Of a stretch of DNA of 29,958 bases, positions 14,118-22,900 are shown piece by piece. The DNA lies in NCBI GenBank assembly GCA_035938215.1, contig DASZHC010000218.1, positions 1-29,958 on the forward strand, in the 5' to 3' direction. The stretch is from DASZHC01 sp035938215 (GTDB taxonomy: Bacteria; Verrucomicrobiota; Verrucomicrobiia; Chthoniobacterales; JAFAMB01). The notes under the pieces are model-generated. The model searched no databases. It saw only the letters and a program-made list of their open reading frames with translations, and had not been told where the DNA came from. The translations under genes were made by a program, and so were the position numbers. Each line of letters begins with the position of its first letter. Within the stretch, counting starts at the first letter, position 1.

Positions 14118-16112
14118 CTATCCGGGACGGGCAAATCGATCACCGAACTTCCGCTGCAGCCTTTGGCGAGTGCGCTCGAATGCATCCGCGCCTACGAATT
14201 CGACGTAAGACAGAACTCCGCCTCGCGCCGCCGGGTAGCTCCATCCGAGAACCGAGGCGAGATCGGCGATAGCGGGATCTTCAATGATCCCTTCGCACAA
14301 GGCGTGTGACGCCTCGATTGCCTGGGAAACGAAGAGACGTTGCTCGATTTCCATTGGGACCGGGTCGGTGGGTAGGGAAGCATACACATGTTTCAGGTCC
14401 GGCCAATCTACCCTGTCGTATTGTGCGTCGTAATCGTAGATCCCAGCTCTCGTTTTTCGTCCAAGCCGTGAGCGTATCGTGAATTGCCTCAGAATTTCCA
14501 GCGATTCCGGCGCCTCTCGTGCCATTCCACGGCCGTGATTGGACAGACTGTCAAAAATATTTGCCAACAGGTCCAACGACGTGAGATCTGCTACAGCGAG
14601 TGGGCCAAGAAGCATGCCGGCGTTCTGCGCAACGTTGTCGATGAGCCAGGGTGAGATTCCCTCGCGCAACATGAAGAGCGCTTCCTGGATATAGGCCATA
14701 ACGACTCTGCTGGTAAAGAAGCCGGGGCCATCCCGAACAATGATGGGTGTCTTGCGCATCAACGCCGCCAACTGAAGGGCGCGAGCAACTGCCTGGCTTG
14801 AAGTTCTCTCTCCTTTTACGATCTCGAGCAGTTCCATTCGGTCTGCAGGCGCGAAAAAGTGAGTTCCGAGAAAGCGCTCTGGATTTCTGACTGCTGTAGC
14901 TAAATCAGAAATCGGCAGGGTAGTTGTGTTTGATGCGAGTGCAGCTTTCGGATCGACAACGGCGGATATTTCGGCCAGCGCGGCTTTCTTCAAATCGGAG
15001 CGCTCATAGATCGCTTCCACAACAAACTCGCATTGAGCGAGAGAATCGATTGATGTCGACGGGTGGATGAGCTCCGAAAAGTCGCCAGGCTGATCAAGAG
15101 CGATCACTCCTGTGCCTGAATCCGGTTTTGCCAGCTTTCGTATCCGTTCAAGAGCTCGGTCAAGCGCAGCTTGAGCGGTATCCACGAGAATGACATTACA
15201 GCGCGAACGCGCTGCTGCGCACGCGATACCGGTCCCCATCACACCCGCTCCAAGGACTCCGATACGGTTGACTCGGTTCTCCGTTCTCGTCACTCTGCTG
15301 AGAGCGTGCGGTCGCGTAACGCGGAAAATCTTTACGCGATTATTGGTCGATCTAGAGGAACGAACCGATGACCACGCCTCTGCCTCTAGGCGAACGCCCG
15401 AATCAAATGAGCGTTCGAGTCCCTCCTGGAGACATCGCAAAATTGCTGTCGGTGCCGCTTCTTCCGGGGTGACACGCTCGCGCAGCCGGAGATAAATTTT
15501 TTCCAGGATTGAGCGATTTGCGGGCGCTTGAGAGTAAGTAGCCTCTACCACATTCGAGGCTCGATCCCATGGCTGCCTGTAGCCGGGGGAATTAGTAGCC
15601 CATTCCATCGCCAATTTGCGAATTCCGCCGTCCGCAAGATAAAACAGACCTGATGCGGCAAGTTCCGGAATCGTCAGACTCTCGCCTTGCAGCAGAATTC
15701 GCGAGGCAAGCTCTATCCCCACAAGTCGAGGCAGCCTTTGACTTCCACCCAGGATCGGCATGAGACCGTATCTATTCCACGGAAAACAGAGGCTGAGTTT
15801 TCTTCCGCTCGCAAAGCGAGCATGGCAGGCCAGTGCGATTTCGAATTGCAGAAGTCCGAGAGATTCCGGAACTAGAGCCACCACCGGAATACGCTGCTGC
15901 TCCATTTTTCTGAGTGTTATCCGCAAACGACTTATCAATGAATCGTTATGCAGAATTTCGTCGACTTCCTTTAATTCTCCGTCCTCACGCGTGCGAAATT
16001 CGATGAGCGCGACTTCTGCGCCTGGGCGAGCAAGCTCGTTTTCAAGCCTGTCGACGAATTCGATTCCCGCAGGTTGATCGCAAATAACCGGAGCGGTGGA
16101 GGGGTTACTCAT
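14118..16112 (-). CDS. FadB/FadJ-like 3-hydroxyacyl-CoA dehydrogenase with degenerate enoyl-CoA hydratase domain
   Basis: A 664-residue beta-oxidation protein. Residues about 15-200 keep the crotonase shape, including YGLMPILGGSQRLPRLVG. The oxyanion GGG is replaced (SLGLLQFE, E91), and the second catalytic glutamate (E. coli Glu139) is a Trp in FPWNRYG, W112. The NAD-binding dehydrogenase domain starts at IGVLGAGVMGTGIACA (GAGVMG at 288-293), with ASNTTTLPIS, the catalytic THFFAPADRMELLEI, and RDGPGFFTSRVV. A C-terminal 3HCDH domain follows (GMLLGPLAVADLTSLDLL). I chose the ATG at 16112, which overlaps the thiolase stop (ATGA). The likely reaction is oxidation of 3-hydroxyacyl-CoA; hydration is doubtful. 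Confidence 0.87.
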   Translation of the reverse strand: MSNPSTAPVICDQPAGIEFVDRLENELARPGAEVALIEFRTREDGELKEVDEILHNDSLISRLRITLRKMEQQRIPVVALVPESLGLLQFEIALACHARFASGRKLSLCFPWNRYGLMPILGGSQRLPRLVGIELASRILLQGESLTIPELAASGLFYLADGGIRKLAMEWATNSPGYRQPWDRASNVVEATYSQAPANRSILEKIYLRLRERVTPEEAAPTAILRCLQEGLERSFDSGVRLEAEAWSSVRSSRSTNNRVKIFRVTRPHALSRVTRTENRVNRIGVLGAGVMGTGIACAAARSRCNVILVDTAQAALDRALERIRKLAKPDSGTGVIALDQPGDFSELIHPSTSIDSLAQCEFVVEAIYERSDLKKAALAEISAVVDPKAALASNTTTLPISDLATAVRNPERFLGTHFFAPADRMELLEIVKGERTSSQAVARALQLAALMRKTPIIVRDGPGFFTSRVVMAYIQEALFMLREGISPWLIDNVAQNAGMLLGPLAVADLTSLDLLANIFDSLSNHGRGMAREAPESLEILRQFTIRSRLGRKTRAGIYDYDAQYDRVDWPDLKHVYASLPTDPVPMEIEQRLFVSQAIEASHALCEGIIEDPAIADLASVLGWSYPAARGGVLSYVEFVGADAFERTRQRLQRKFGDRFARPG

Positions 16113-17320
16113 ATGCTCCGGACAACAGTTGCGACACCCATGCCCAAACCCGTGCACATCGTGACGAGTCCATGCTGGAGGCCCCGCCTGTGCAACTCAT
16201 CTACCAGTGTTCCGACGAGAATTGCCCCTGTCGCGCCGACCGGATGTCCCATCGCGATGGAGCCGCCTGCGACATTTATGCGATCGAGTGGTACTCCTGT
16301 TTTTTCCATGAAATACAGGACCACGGAAGCGAAAGCTTCGTTAACTTCGAAAAGATCGATATCGCCAAAGCTCAGTCCGGCTCGATCGAGAGCTTTCCGC
16401 GCGGCGGCTGCCGGCGCCGTCAGCATGATGCAGGGATCGTCTGCCGCGCTTGCCGTAGCGACGATGCTCGCGCGCGGTTTGACTCCAAGCAAGTCGGCGG
16501 CGCGCTTGCTTCCGATTAGAACCGTCGCAGCGCCGTCAGCAATCCCGGAAGAATTCCCCGCGTGATGTACATGCCGAACCTTTGCCACCGACGGATAGCG
16601 AAATCGAATGTAGTGCGCGTATTCTTTGCCGGCTTCCTCAAACGCCGGCCGAAGCACGGATAAGCTTTCGGTCGTCACATTTTCACGCACCAATTCGTCT
16701 TGGACCAGGATTGGGTTCGATGTGCTATCCCGAATTGGAACGATAGACCTCGAAAACCAGCCTTTGCTCCACGCGATGGAGGCGCGCTGGTGCGAAGCAG
16801 CAGCCAGCGCGTCGACATCATTCCTGGAATAGCCCTGTATAGTCGCGATCAGATCCGCGGAGAGCCCCTGGGGAATTTGAACTGTGCTGTCTTTGAAAGA
16901 AATATCGGAGGCCATCGGACCTCCCGAGGCAAAGATCGAAACCAGTGACAGCATTTCCACTCCCCCCGAAACGACGAGATCCGCCTGGCGGGCGATGATC
17001 TTGGCCGCCGCTACGTTGATAGCGTCCAATCCGGAGCCGCAGAAACGGGATACCATGAGGCCTGGCGTCCCGACTTTATAGCCCGCGTTCAGCGCCGCGG
17101 ATCTAGCCAGATTGCCTCCCTGATCGTTGAATTGTTCGCAACAGCCGACGATCACCTCGTCAGTCGAGTCTCCGACTGCCGGATATCGGCTATGCAATGC
17201 CTGCAGCAAGTAAGTCAATAAGCCGAGGGGCGATTGGGTGTGCAGCTTGCCCGCGGATTTCCCGCGCCCGCGCGGGGTCCGAACAGCGTCGTAGACAAAA
17301 ACGTCAGCGAGAGAATCCAT
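16109..17320 (-). CDS. Thiolase (acetyl-CoA acyltransferase)
   Basis: A 403-residue thiolase. The nucleophile is C94 in SRFCGSGLDAINVA. VHHAGNSSGIADGAA and FEVNEAFASV follow, then the acid-base His in GGSIAMGHPVGATGA and the second active cysteine in MCTGLGMGVATV. It cleaves 3-ketoacyl-CoA, or condenses acetyl-CoA in reverse. Its stop overlaps the start of the FadB-like gene by 4 bp, giving a FadA-FadB module with the thiolase first. The N-terminus (VYDAVRTPRGRGK) is complete and the length normal. FadA in degradation is more likely than a biosynthetic role, given the partner. Confidence 0.92.
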   Translation of the reverse strand: MDSLADVFVYDAVRTPRGRGKSAGKLHTQSPLGLLTYLLQALHSRYPAVGDSTDEVIVGCCEQFNDQGGNLARSAALNAGYKVGTPGLMVSRFCGSGLDAINVAAAKIIARQADLVVSGGVEMLSLVSIFASGGPMASDISFKDSTVQIPQGLSADLIATIQGYSRNDVDALAAASHQRASIAWSKGWFSRSIVPIRDSTSNPILVQDELVRENVTTESLSVLRPAFEEAGKEYAHYIRFRYPSVAKVRHVHHAGNSSGIADGAATVLIGSKRAADLLGVKPRASIVATASAADDPCIMLTAPAAAARKALDRAGLSFGDIDLFEVNEAFASVVLYFMEKTGVPLDRINVAGGSIAMGHPVGATGAILVGTLVDELHRRGLQHGLVTMCTGLGMGVATVVRSI

Positions 17321-17740
17321 TGAGGCTAAAGAAAGGATCAGCCAACCTTACCCGGTTCGTCAAACTACAAGAAAGAGGCTCAGCGGGAGCTTCGCCCTAG
17401 CGGTGGTGTTTCCCTGACAGGCATCGGTAGGGCGAGCCTCCTGGCGAGCCGCTTCTCAGCGGGAGGCGCCTCGACTGACCTCGCCGAAATCTTCGCCCTA
17501 CCGGTGATGTTTCCCTGACAGGCATCGGCGCGAGCCTCCTGGCGAGGCGCTTCTTGGCTGACCAGGTTGGGCAACTCGCTACGCACCGCAGGCAAAAGAC
17601 CAACGAGAACTTGACATGGCTCGGTGCGTGTGGCTCATTCCACGCTCTGCGCGAGCCAGAAATCGCCGTTGGTCCCTGGGTTCCGGTCGCTTTGGCCTGT
17701 AACCGCACGCGCCAGGGGTAACCCGGCAGAGTGTTAAGAA
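17321..17740. other. 420-bp repeat-rich gap between the thiolase and rpoA
   Basis: This gap between divergent genes holds two tandem copies of the palindromic repeat (17377-17556). The remaining 184 bp before rpoA have no recognisable gene. A TTGACA (17611-17616) could be a -35 element but has no good -10 at normal spacing. No S13, S11 or S4 gene precedes rpoA here. Confidence 0.6.
17377..17556. repeat. Two tandem copies of the palindromic repeat, 101-bp period
   Basis: Copy B (17377-17452) has GGCTCAGCGGGAGCTTCGCC, then GTTTCCCTGACAGGCATCGG, then GTAGGGCGAGCCTCCTGGCG. Copy C (17453-17556) repeats TCAGCGGGAG, TTCGCCCTACCGGTG, the same GTTTCCCTGACAGGCATCGG, and GCGAGCCTCCTGGCGAGGCG. The TTCGCCCTA block starts at 17391 and again at 17492, a period of 101 bp. 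Copy C has lost a few bases of its right arm. Confidence 0.8.
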
Positions 17741-18781
17741 ATGCATATGCCCGTTCGTTTAGGACGTTTTGAAATGCCGAAGAGCCTCGCGAGGGATGAG
17801 GCTACCGCCACCGAAACTTACGCTAAGTTCATTGCTGAACCCTTCGAGGCAGGTTACGGCCATACCATTGGCAACTCGTTGCGTCGGGTTCTTCTTTCAT
17901 CCCTTGAAGGAGCCGCCATCACTACTGTGCGCATTACCGGTGCGCAACATGAGTTTGCTTCGCTTCCCGGTGTCGTCGAGGACGTCACCGATATTGTCCT
18001 GAATCTTAAGAAGATAAAATTCAGGGCGGTTGACCATGAACCGCGGACAGTGACCATCAATGTAAGTAAAGAGGGGCAGGTCACAGCAGGTGACATCCAG
18101 ACCCTCCAGGGGATCGAGGTCCTGAACACGAATCAAGTCATCTGCACGCTCGACAAGAAACAGAAATTTGAGGCAGAATTTGATGTTCGAGTCGGTCGCG
18201 GATTTTTTTCCGGCGATGAGAATAAGCGTCTCGACATGCCGATTGGCGTTATTCCGATTGATTCGATTTTTTCGCCGGTAATTCGGGTCAAGTACAGTGT
18301 AGAAAACACGCGCGTTGGGCAGCGCACAGACTACGATAAACTGATCTTGGAGATCTGGACCGATGGCCGTATCACACCCGATGACGCGCTCCTTCAGGCC
18401 TCGGGTATTTTGCGCCATCACCTCGACGTATTTGTCAATTATGACGACAGTCAGGTGGAATTTGATGAAACGCCTGAGGAAGTGAGCCAGGAGAACACCC
18501 GGCTAAAGAAGCTCCTTAATATGAGCGTCAACGAAATCGAACTTTCAGTGCGTGCAGCGAATTGCTTGAACAACGCGAACATCACTACCGTGGGGCAATT
18601 GGCGATGAAAACCGAAGCCGAAATGCTGAAGTACCGGAACTTCGGAAAGAAATCACTGAACGAAATCAAGGAAAAGCTGCAGCAGCTTGGGCTGAGTCTC
18701 GGAATGAAGTTCGAGACCGGTTTGGTCGAACCTCCGATGGGTGGAGAGCGAAGCGAGGAAGGAAAGCTCGTAAGTTTGTAA
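17741..18781 (+). CDS. rpoA: DNA-directed RNA polymerase subunit alpha
   Basis: The 346-residue alpha subunit of RNA polymerase. The N-terminal assembly domain (about 20-235) has FEAGYGHTIGNSLRRVLLSS, GVVEDVTDIVLNLKK and LILEIWTDGRITPDDALLQA. The C-terminal DNA- and activator-binding domain (about 265-325) has IELSVRAANCLNNANITTVG and LKYRNFGKKSLNEIKEKL. The ATG at 17741 gives MHMPVRLGRFEMPK; the ATG at 17747 is equally possible. It is followed after 6 nt by rplQ. Upstream there is no rpsM-rpsK-rpsD block, only repeats. The C-terminus ends in a short charged tail. Confidence 0.98.
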   Translation: MHMPVRLGRFEMPKSLARDEATATETYAKFIAEPFEAGYGHTIGNSLRRVLLSSLEGAAITTVRITGAQHEFASLPGVVEDVTDIVLNLKKIKFRAVDHEPRTVTINVSKEGQVTAGDIQTLQGIEVLNTNQVICTLDKKQKFEAEFDVRVGRGFFSGDENKRLDMPIGVIPIDSIFSPVIRVKYSVENTRVGQRTDYDKLILEIWTDGRITPDDALLQASGILRHHLDVFVNYDDSQVEFDETPEEVSQENTRLKKLLNMSVNEIELSVRAANCLNNANITTVGQLAMKTEAEMLKYRNFGKKSLNEIKEKLQQLGLSLGMKFETGLVEPPMGGERSEEGKLVSL

Positions 18782-18787
18782 GGAGCT

Positions 18788-19192
18788 ATGCGTCACGCGA
18801 AGAAGACGATCAAGTTGGGCAGGAAGGCAGAGCACCGGAATTTGTTGCTAGCGAACCAGGTTTGCAGTCTCATCCAATACAATCGAATTAAGACGACCTT
18901 GGCTAAGGCAAAGGCCGTACGTCCTTATGCCGAAAAGATGATTACGCTTGCAAAACGAGGCGACCTTCACGCTCGCCGTTTGGCGCTCGCCTTTCTTCGC
19001 CAGGGAGAGGCGGTGAGGAAATTGTTTCGAGAATTGGGTTCGCGGACCGCTTCCAGGCAAGGCGGCTATTGCCGGATTGTGAAGCTTGGCCCTCGTCAGA
19101 GCGATTCTACTCCGATGGCTTATCTCGAATTTGTCGATCAACCCGTTTCTGAAGGGAAGTCTGAGCCGAAATCCGCCGCGGAAAAAAAGTAG
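18788..19192 (+). CDS. rplQ: 50S ribosomal protein L17
   Basis: A 134-residue L17: MRHAKKTIKLGRKAEHRNLL, NRIKTTLAKAKAVRPYAEKM, GGYCRIVKLGPRQSDSTPMA, followed by a Glu/Lys-rich tail. It is the usual partner of rpoA. An AAGGAG (18780-18785) overlaps the rpoA stop codon and lies only 2 nt from the ATG, closer than normal, so translation probably depends on coupling to rpoA. Confidence 0.97.
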   Translation: MRHAKKTIKLGRKAEHRNLLLANQVCSLIQYNRIKTTLAKAKAVRPYAEKMITLAKRGDLHARRLALAFLRQGEAVRKLFRELGSRTASRQGGYCRIVKLGPRQSDSTPMAYLEFVDQPVSEGKSEPKSAAEKK

Positions 19193-19516
19193 GGCCGCGA
19201 GGGAGGCCAGGCCATTGCTGGGCGACCCGTGGAGCAGACATTTTTGAAAGGGTGTTGATTTGCCCTTTGGACGAGGCAAGGGCTTAAATGCAACCGATTA
19301 GCGCCGATCGCGAGCCGGGGAGATGTCACACGGTAGGGCGAAGCTGAGCCGCCGCCGAAAGACCGGAAAATGCGGCTCGCCTCGCCCTTCCGATCACGTG
19401 TCGGGGAGATGCCACACGGTAGGGCGAAGCTGCGCTGAGCGTGCCCGGCCGTGCCCCTCCAGCCCTCAAACTTTTCTGCCACCAGTTCCTGTAAGATTGA
19501 CTAGCTTTAGATTGCA
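19193..19516. other. 324-bp gap after rplQ with direct and inverted repeats
   Basis: No gene is seen. A short hairpin (GCCCTT pairing with AAGGGC near 19263-19282) lacks a T run. The rest is mainly the repeat block at 19316-19440. It separates rplQ from the convergent ACT-domain gene. Confidence 0.55.
19316..19440. repeat. Direct repeat pair with GGTAGGGCGAAGCTG core, period 86 bp
   Basis: CGGGGAGATGTCACACGGTA followed by GGGCGAAGCTGAGC starts at 19316. The near-identical CGGGGAGATGCCACACGGTA followed by GGGCGAAGCTGCGCTGAGC starts at 19402. Between them GCGGCTCGCCTCGCCCTTCC (19373-19392) is roughly the inverse of the core, so hairpins can form. This is the same family as the repeats at 14011 and 17377. 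Confidence 0.75.
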
Positions 19517-19912
19517 CTAGGATCGGCTGAGAACGTCGAAAGCCTTCTTAATATCGTTAGGTCTGAAGATCATTAGGCCCTTTGGAGAGTCCGGCGCATT
19601 TGCGAGGTAGGCATATTCGATATTGATGCCCGCACCAGCGAGCTTCTTTGCAAGTCCGGATAACGTTCCCGGCTTGTTGTCCTGAACAACCATGAGGACC
19701 TCATTCTCTACGACCAGCGTACCGTGTTCTTCAAAGATTGAGAGCGCTTTCTTATAATCGCTGACCACCATCCGCACCACCGCGTGATCTACTGTGTCTG
19801 AAATCGTCAGAGCATAAATGTTAATGTTTTCGGCCGCCAGAGCATCACACACAGCCGCCAATGTTCCCGGTTTGTTTGCCAGGAACAGTGCAAGTTGAGT
19901 TGCGATTTCCAT
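19517..19912 (-). CDS. Tandem ACT-domain protein
   Basis: A 131-residue protein made of two ACT domains: residues about 5-65 (LFLANKPGTLAAVCDALAAE, NINIYALTISDT) and about 70-128 (VMVVQDNKPGTLSGLAKKLA, GINIEYAYLANAP). ACT domains bind amino acids and regulate enzymes. It starts 3 bp after the gltB stop, so the two are almost certainly one operon. This suggests that it senses an amino acid for nitrogen assimilation or for another enzyme, which is inference from position. No catalytic domain is present. Confidence 0.88.
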   Translation of the reverse strand: MEIATQLALFLANKPGTLAAVCDALAAENINIYALTISDTVDHAVVRMVVSDYKKALSIFEEHGTLVVENEVLMVVQDNKPGTLSGLAKKLAGAGINIEYAYLANAPDSPKGLMIFRPNDIKKAFDVLSRS

Positions 19913-19915
19913 AAG

Positions 19916-22900
19916 CTAACTCTTCGCAATCGTTTCCGCAGCCGCGGCTGAGGGGATCGCCGGCTTCGGCGCCGGCGGAAGATTAATCGGACGGATTCGC
20001 CAGAATTTGGACTGATATCGACCCCAGTCGCTCAAAATTTCCTTTGCCCGATCACTTTCCGTCCGCTCCAGATGTAGGTAGACTAATTCCTTCACCGCAA
20101 TGATGTCTTCTTCACGTTCGAGCCGTTCATTTATCACTAGTTCACGATTCAAGTCGATCGGAAACGAGTCGTCCAGATCGAGAACGTATGCGATGCCCCC
20201 AGTCATTCCCGCCCCAAAATTCTTACCGGTTCTTCCCAGGACAAGGACACGTCCACCCGTCATGTATTCACAACCGTGATCTCCGACTCCTTCAATAACA
20301 GCGGTGACGCCTGAGTTTCGAACAGCAAATCTTTCACCCGCACGGCCAGCGGCAAAAAACATGCCGCCGGTGCCGCCGTAAAGACAGGTATTTCCTACGA
20401 TTGAATTCTCGTGGGCGACGTAGGGGCGCGTTGTCGGCGGGCGGATAACGATTTCGCCCCCGCCCATCCCCTTTCCAACGTAGTCGTTGGCTTCGCCGAC
20501 AAGCGTTATCTTAACGCCCGGGCTCAAAAACGCTCCAAGGCTTTGGCCGGCGCTTCCGCGGAGATTCAGTTCGATTGTCCCGTCAGGCAGTCCTTGCTCT
20601 CCCCAGAGATAAGCGATTTCACCCGACAGCTTCGTTCCGACGGCTCGGTTTGTATTTTTGACCCGATACGAGAGAGCAAGCGGAAGCTGATCATTCACCG
20701 CCTCTCGGGCGTCCTGGAGGATTGAATCGTCAAGGCGCCGGCCCATAGGCGGATCGTTGCGATCCCAGGTATTGTGGCGTGGTCGCGAATCATCTTCCTT
20801 GGCAACATTCACGAGCAAGGGGCTGAGATTGAGCTTGTTAGCTTTCGGATGATCGGGGACTCTGCGCTGGCGCAAATACTCCACACGTCCGATCAAATCC
20901 GTGAAATTTGCGAGACCCATCTCGGCCAGGATTTGCCGAACCTCCTCGGCGACACCATTGAAATAGTTGACGATATATTCGGGTTTTCCCTTGAACTTCG
21001 CTCTCAAACGCTCGTCTTGGGTGGCTACCCCAACCGGGCAGGTGTTCAAATGGCACTGCCTCACGTAGACGCAACCAGAGGCAATCAGTGCTGTCGTGCC
21101 AAAGTTAAACTCCTCAGCGCCAAGCAACGCCGCGAAGACAATGTCTTCACCCGTGCGCATACCACCGTCGGTGCGTAAGGAAACTCGATTCCGCAATCCA
21201 TTAAGCATGAGGACCTGATGAGCTTCCGCTACACCGAGTTCCCAAGCGCTGCCTGCGTTCTTGATAGAACTGAGAGGCGAAGCGCCCGTTCCTCCTTCGT
21301 GACCGCTTATCAGGATGATGTCAGCGTGCGCTTTTGCAACCCCGGCAGCGATCGTGCCGACGCCAGCTTCTGCCACCAGTTTCACGCAAACTTTGGCCCG
21401 CGGATTGACCTGTTTGAGGTCGTATATCAGCTGGGCCAGATCTTCGATGGAATAAATGTCATGGTGCGGCGGCGGCGAAATCAACATCACTCCCGGAGTG
21501 CTCTTGCGTAGCCGGGCAATGAATTCGGTGACCTTATGGCCTGGGAGCTGACCTCCTTCGCCTGGCTTCGCGCCCTGAGCCATTTTGATCTCGATCTCTT
21601 TCGCGGTCGCCAGATAGGCAGCCGTGACGCCGAAGCGGCCCTGTGCAACCTGTTTGATTGCGCTATTTGGCCAATCTCCGTTTTTCCTTCTATGGAATCT
21701 TTCCGGATCTTCGCCGCCTTCACCCGAATTCGATTTGCCGCCGATCTGATTCATCGCGATCGCCAGGCATTCGTGAGCCTCAGGGCTAAGCGCCCCAAGT
21801 GACATCCCTGCGGTCGTAAAGCGCCGGCGAATCTCTTCGATCGGTTCGACCTCTGCGATCGGAATTGGTTCTTTTCCGGTCGGAATTCTCTGCAGAAGAT
21901 CTCGCAGCGTGTTCGGACGAACCGCCTTCACCGCTTCTACGTAGGCCTTGTAGTCCTCCGGCTTGTTCGACTTCACGAACGCGTGGAAACTCTTTATGAC
22001 CGGCGGGGTGATAGCATGCTGCTCGCCTTGACGTCGAAAGCGATAGTATCCCGGGTCGCCCAATTGGAGCGTCTCCCTTACTTCAAGTACCCCCTTCGCA
22101 AAGGCCATTCGGTGACGTGCCAAGGTTTCGGCTGCCACGTCCTCAAAGGTGATCCCCTCAATCTTGGAAGGAGTCCCAGTGAAACATTTTCCGATTAAGT
22201 CAGAATGAAGTCCGATAGCCTCGAAAATCTGGGCGCCGCGGTAGCTCTCAACAACCGAGATACCCATCTTGGACATGATTTTGAGCAACCCTTTTTCTAC
22301 GGCTAGCTTGTAGATACGAATCGCTTTTGCATAGGAAACGCCTTCACCGAGGGCACCTCTTTCGATCAGTTCCCTGACAGTTTCGTACGCCAGATAAGGG
22401 CAGACCGCACTCGCTCCGTAACCTATGAGACAAGCGATCTGATGCACGTCTCGGGCCTCGCCCGTATCGCAAATGAGGCTGCATCGCATGCGCTTTCCCG
22501 CACGTGTCAAGTGGTGATGAACGGCGCCGACGGCAAGCAGCATCGGAATGGCGATATGCTCGCCATCGACTCCGCGATCCGAGAGAATGATGAGTCGGGC
22601 AGAGCCATCGATCGCCTTCTCTGCCTCCTGCGAAATGCGCGCTACAGCTTGCTTCAAGCCGGATTCTCCAGCTGCTACACCCCAGAGTACCGAAATCGTT
22701 TTGGCCTTGTGTTCCGCATCGGGAATCGATCGAAGCGCATCCAGTTCGTGCTCAAAAAGTATCGGCGAATCCGAATGGATGAGCTTCGCATGTTCAGGGG
22801 TCTCACCGAGCAAATTTCTGCGCCACCCCATGATAGTCGCCAGCGACATCACCAACTTTTCGCGCAGGGGATCAATTGGAGGATTTGTCACCTGCGCAAA

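Noticed and set aside
17377..17556. CRISPR array
   Set aside because: Only two units of about 100 bp with internal palindromes and no constant short repeat with varied spacers; fits a tandem REP/MITE.
17592..17710. Short peptide frame beginning MARCVWLIPRS before rpoA, as a possible leader peptide
   Set aside because: No ribosome-binding site, no terminator/antiterminator structure and no amino-acid run to support attenuation.
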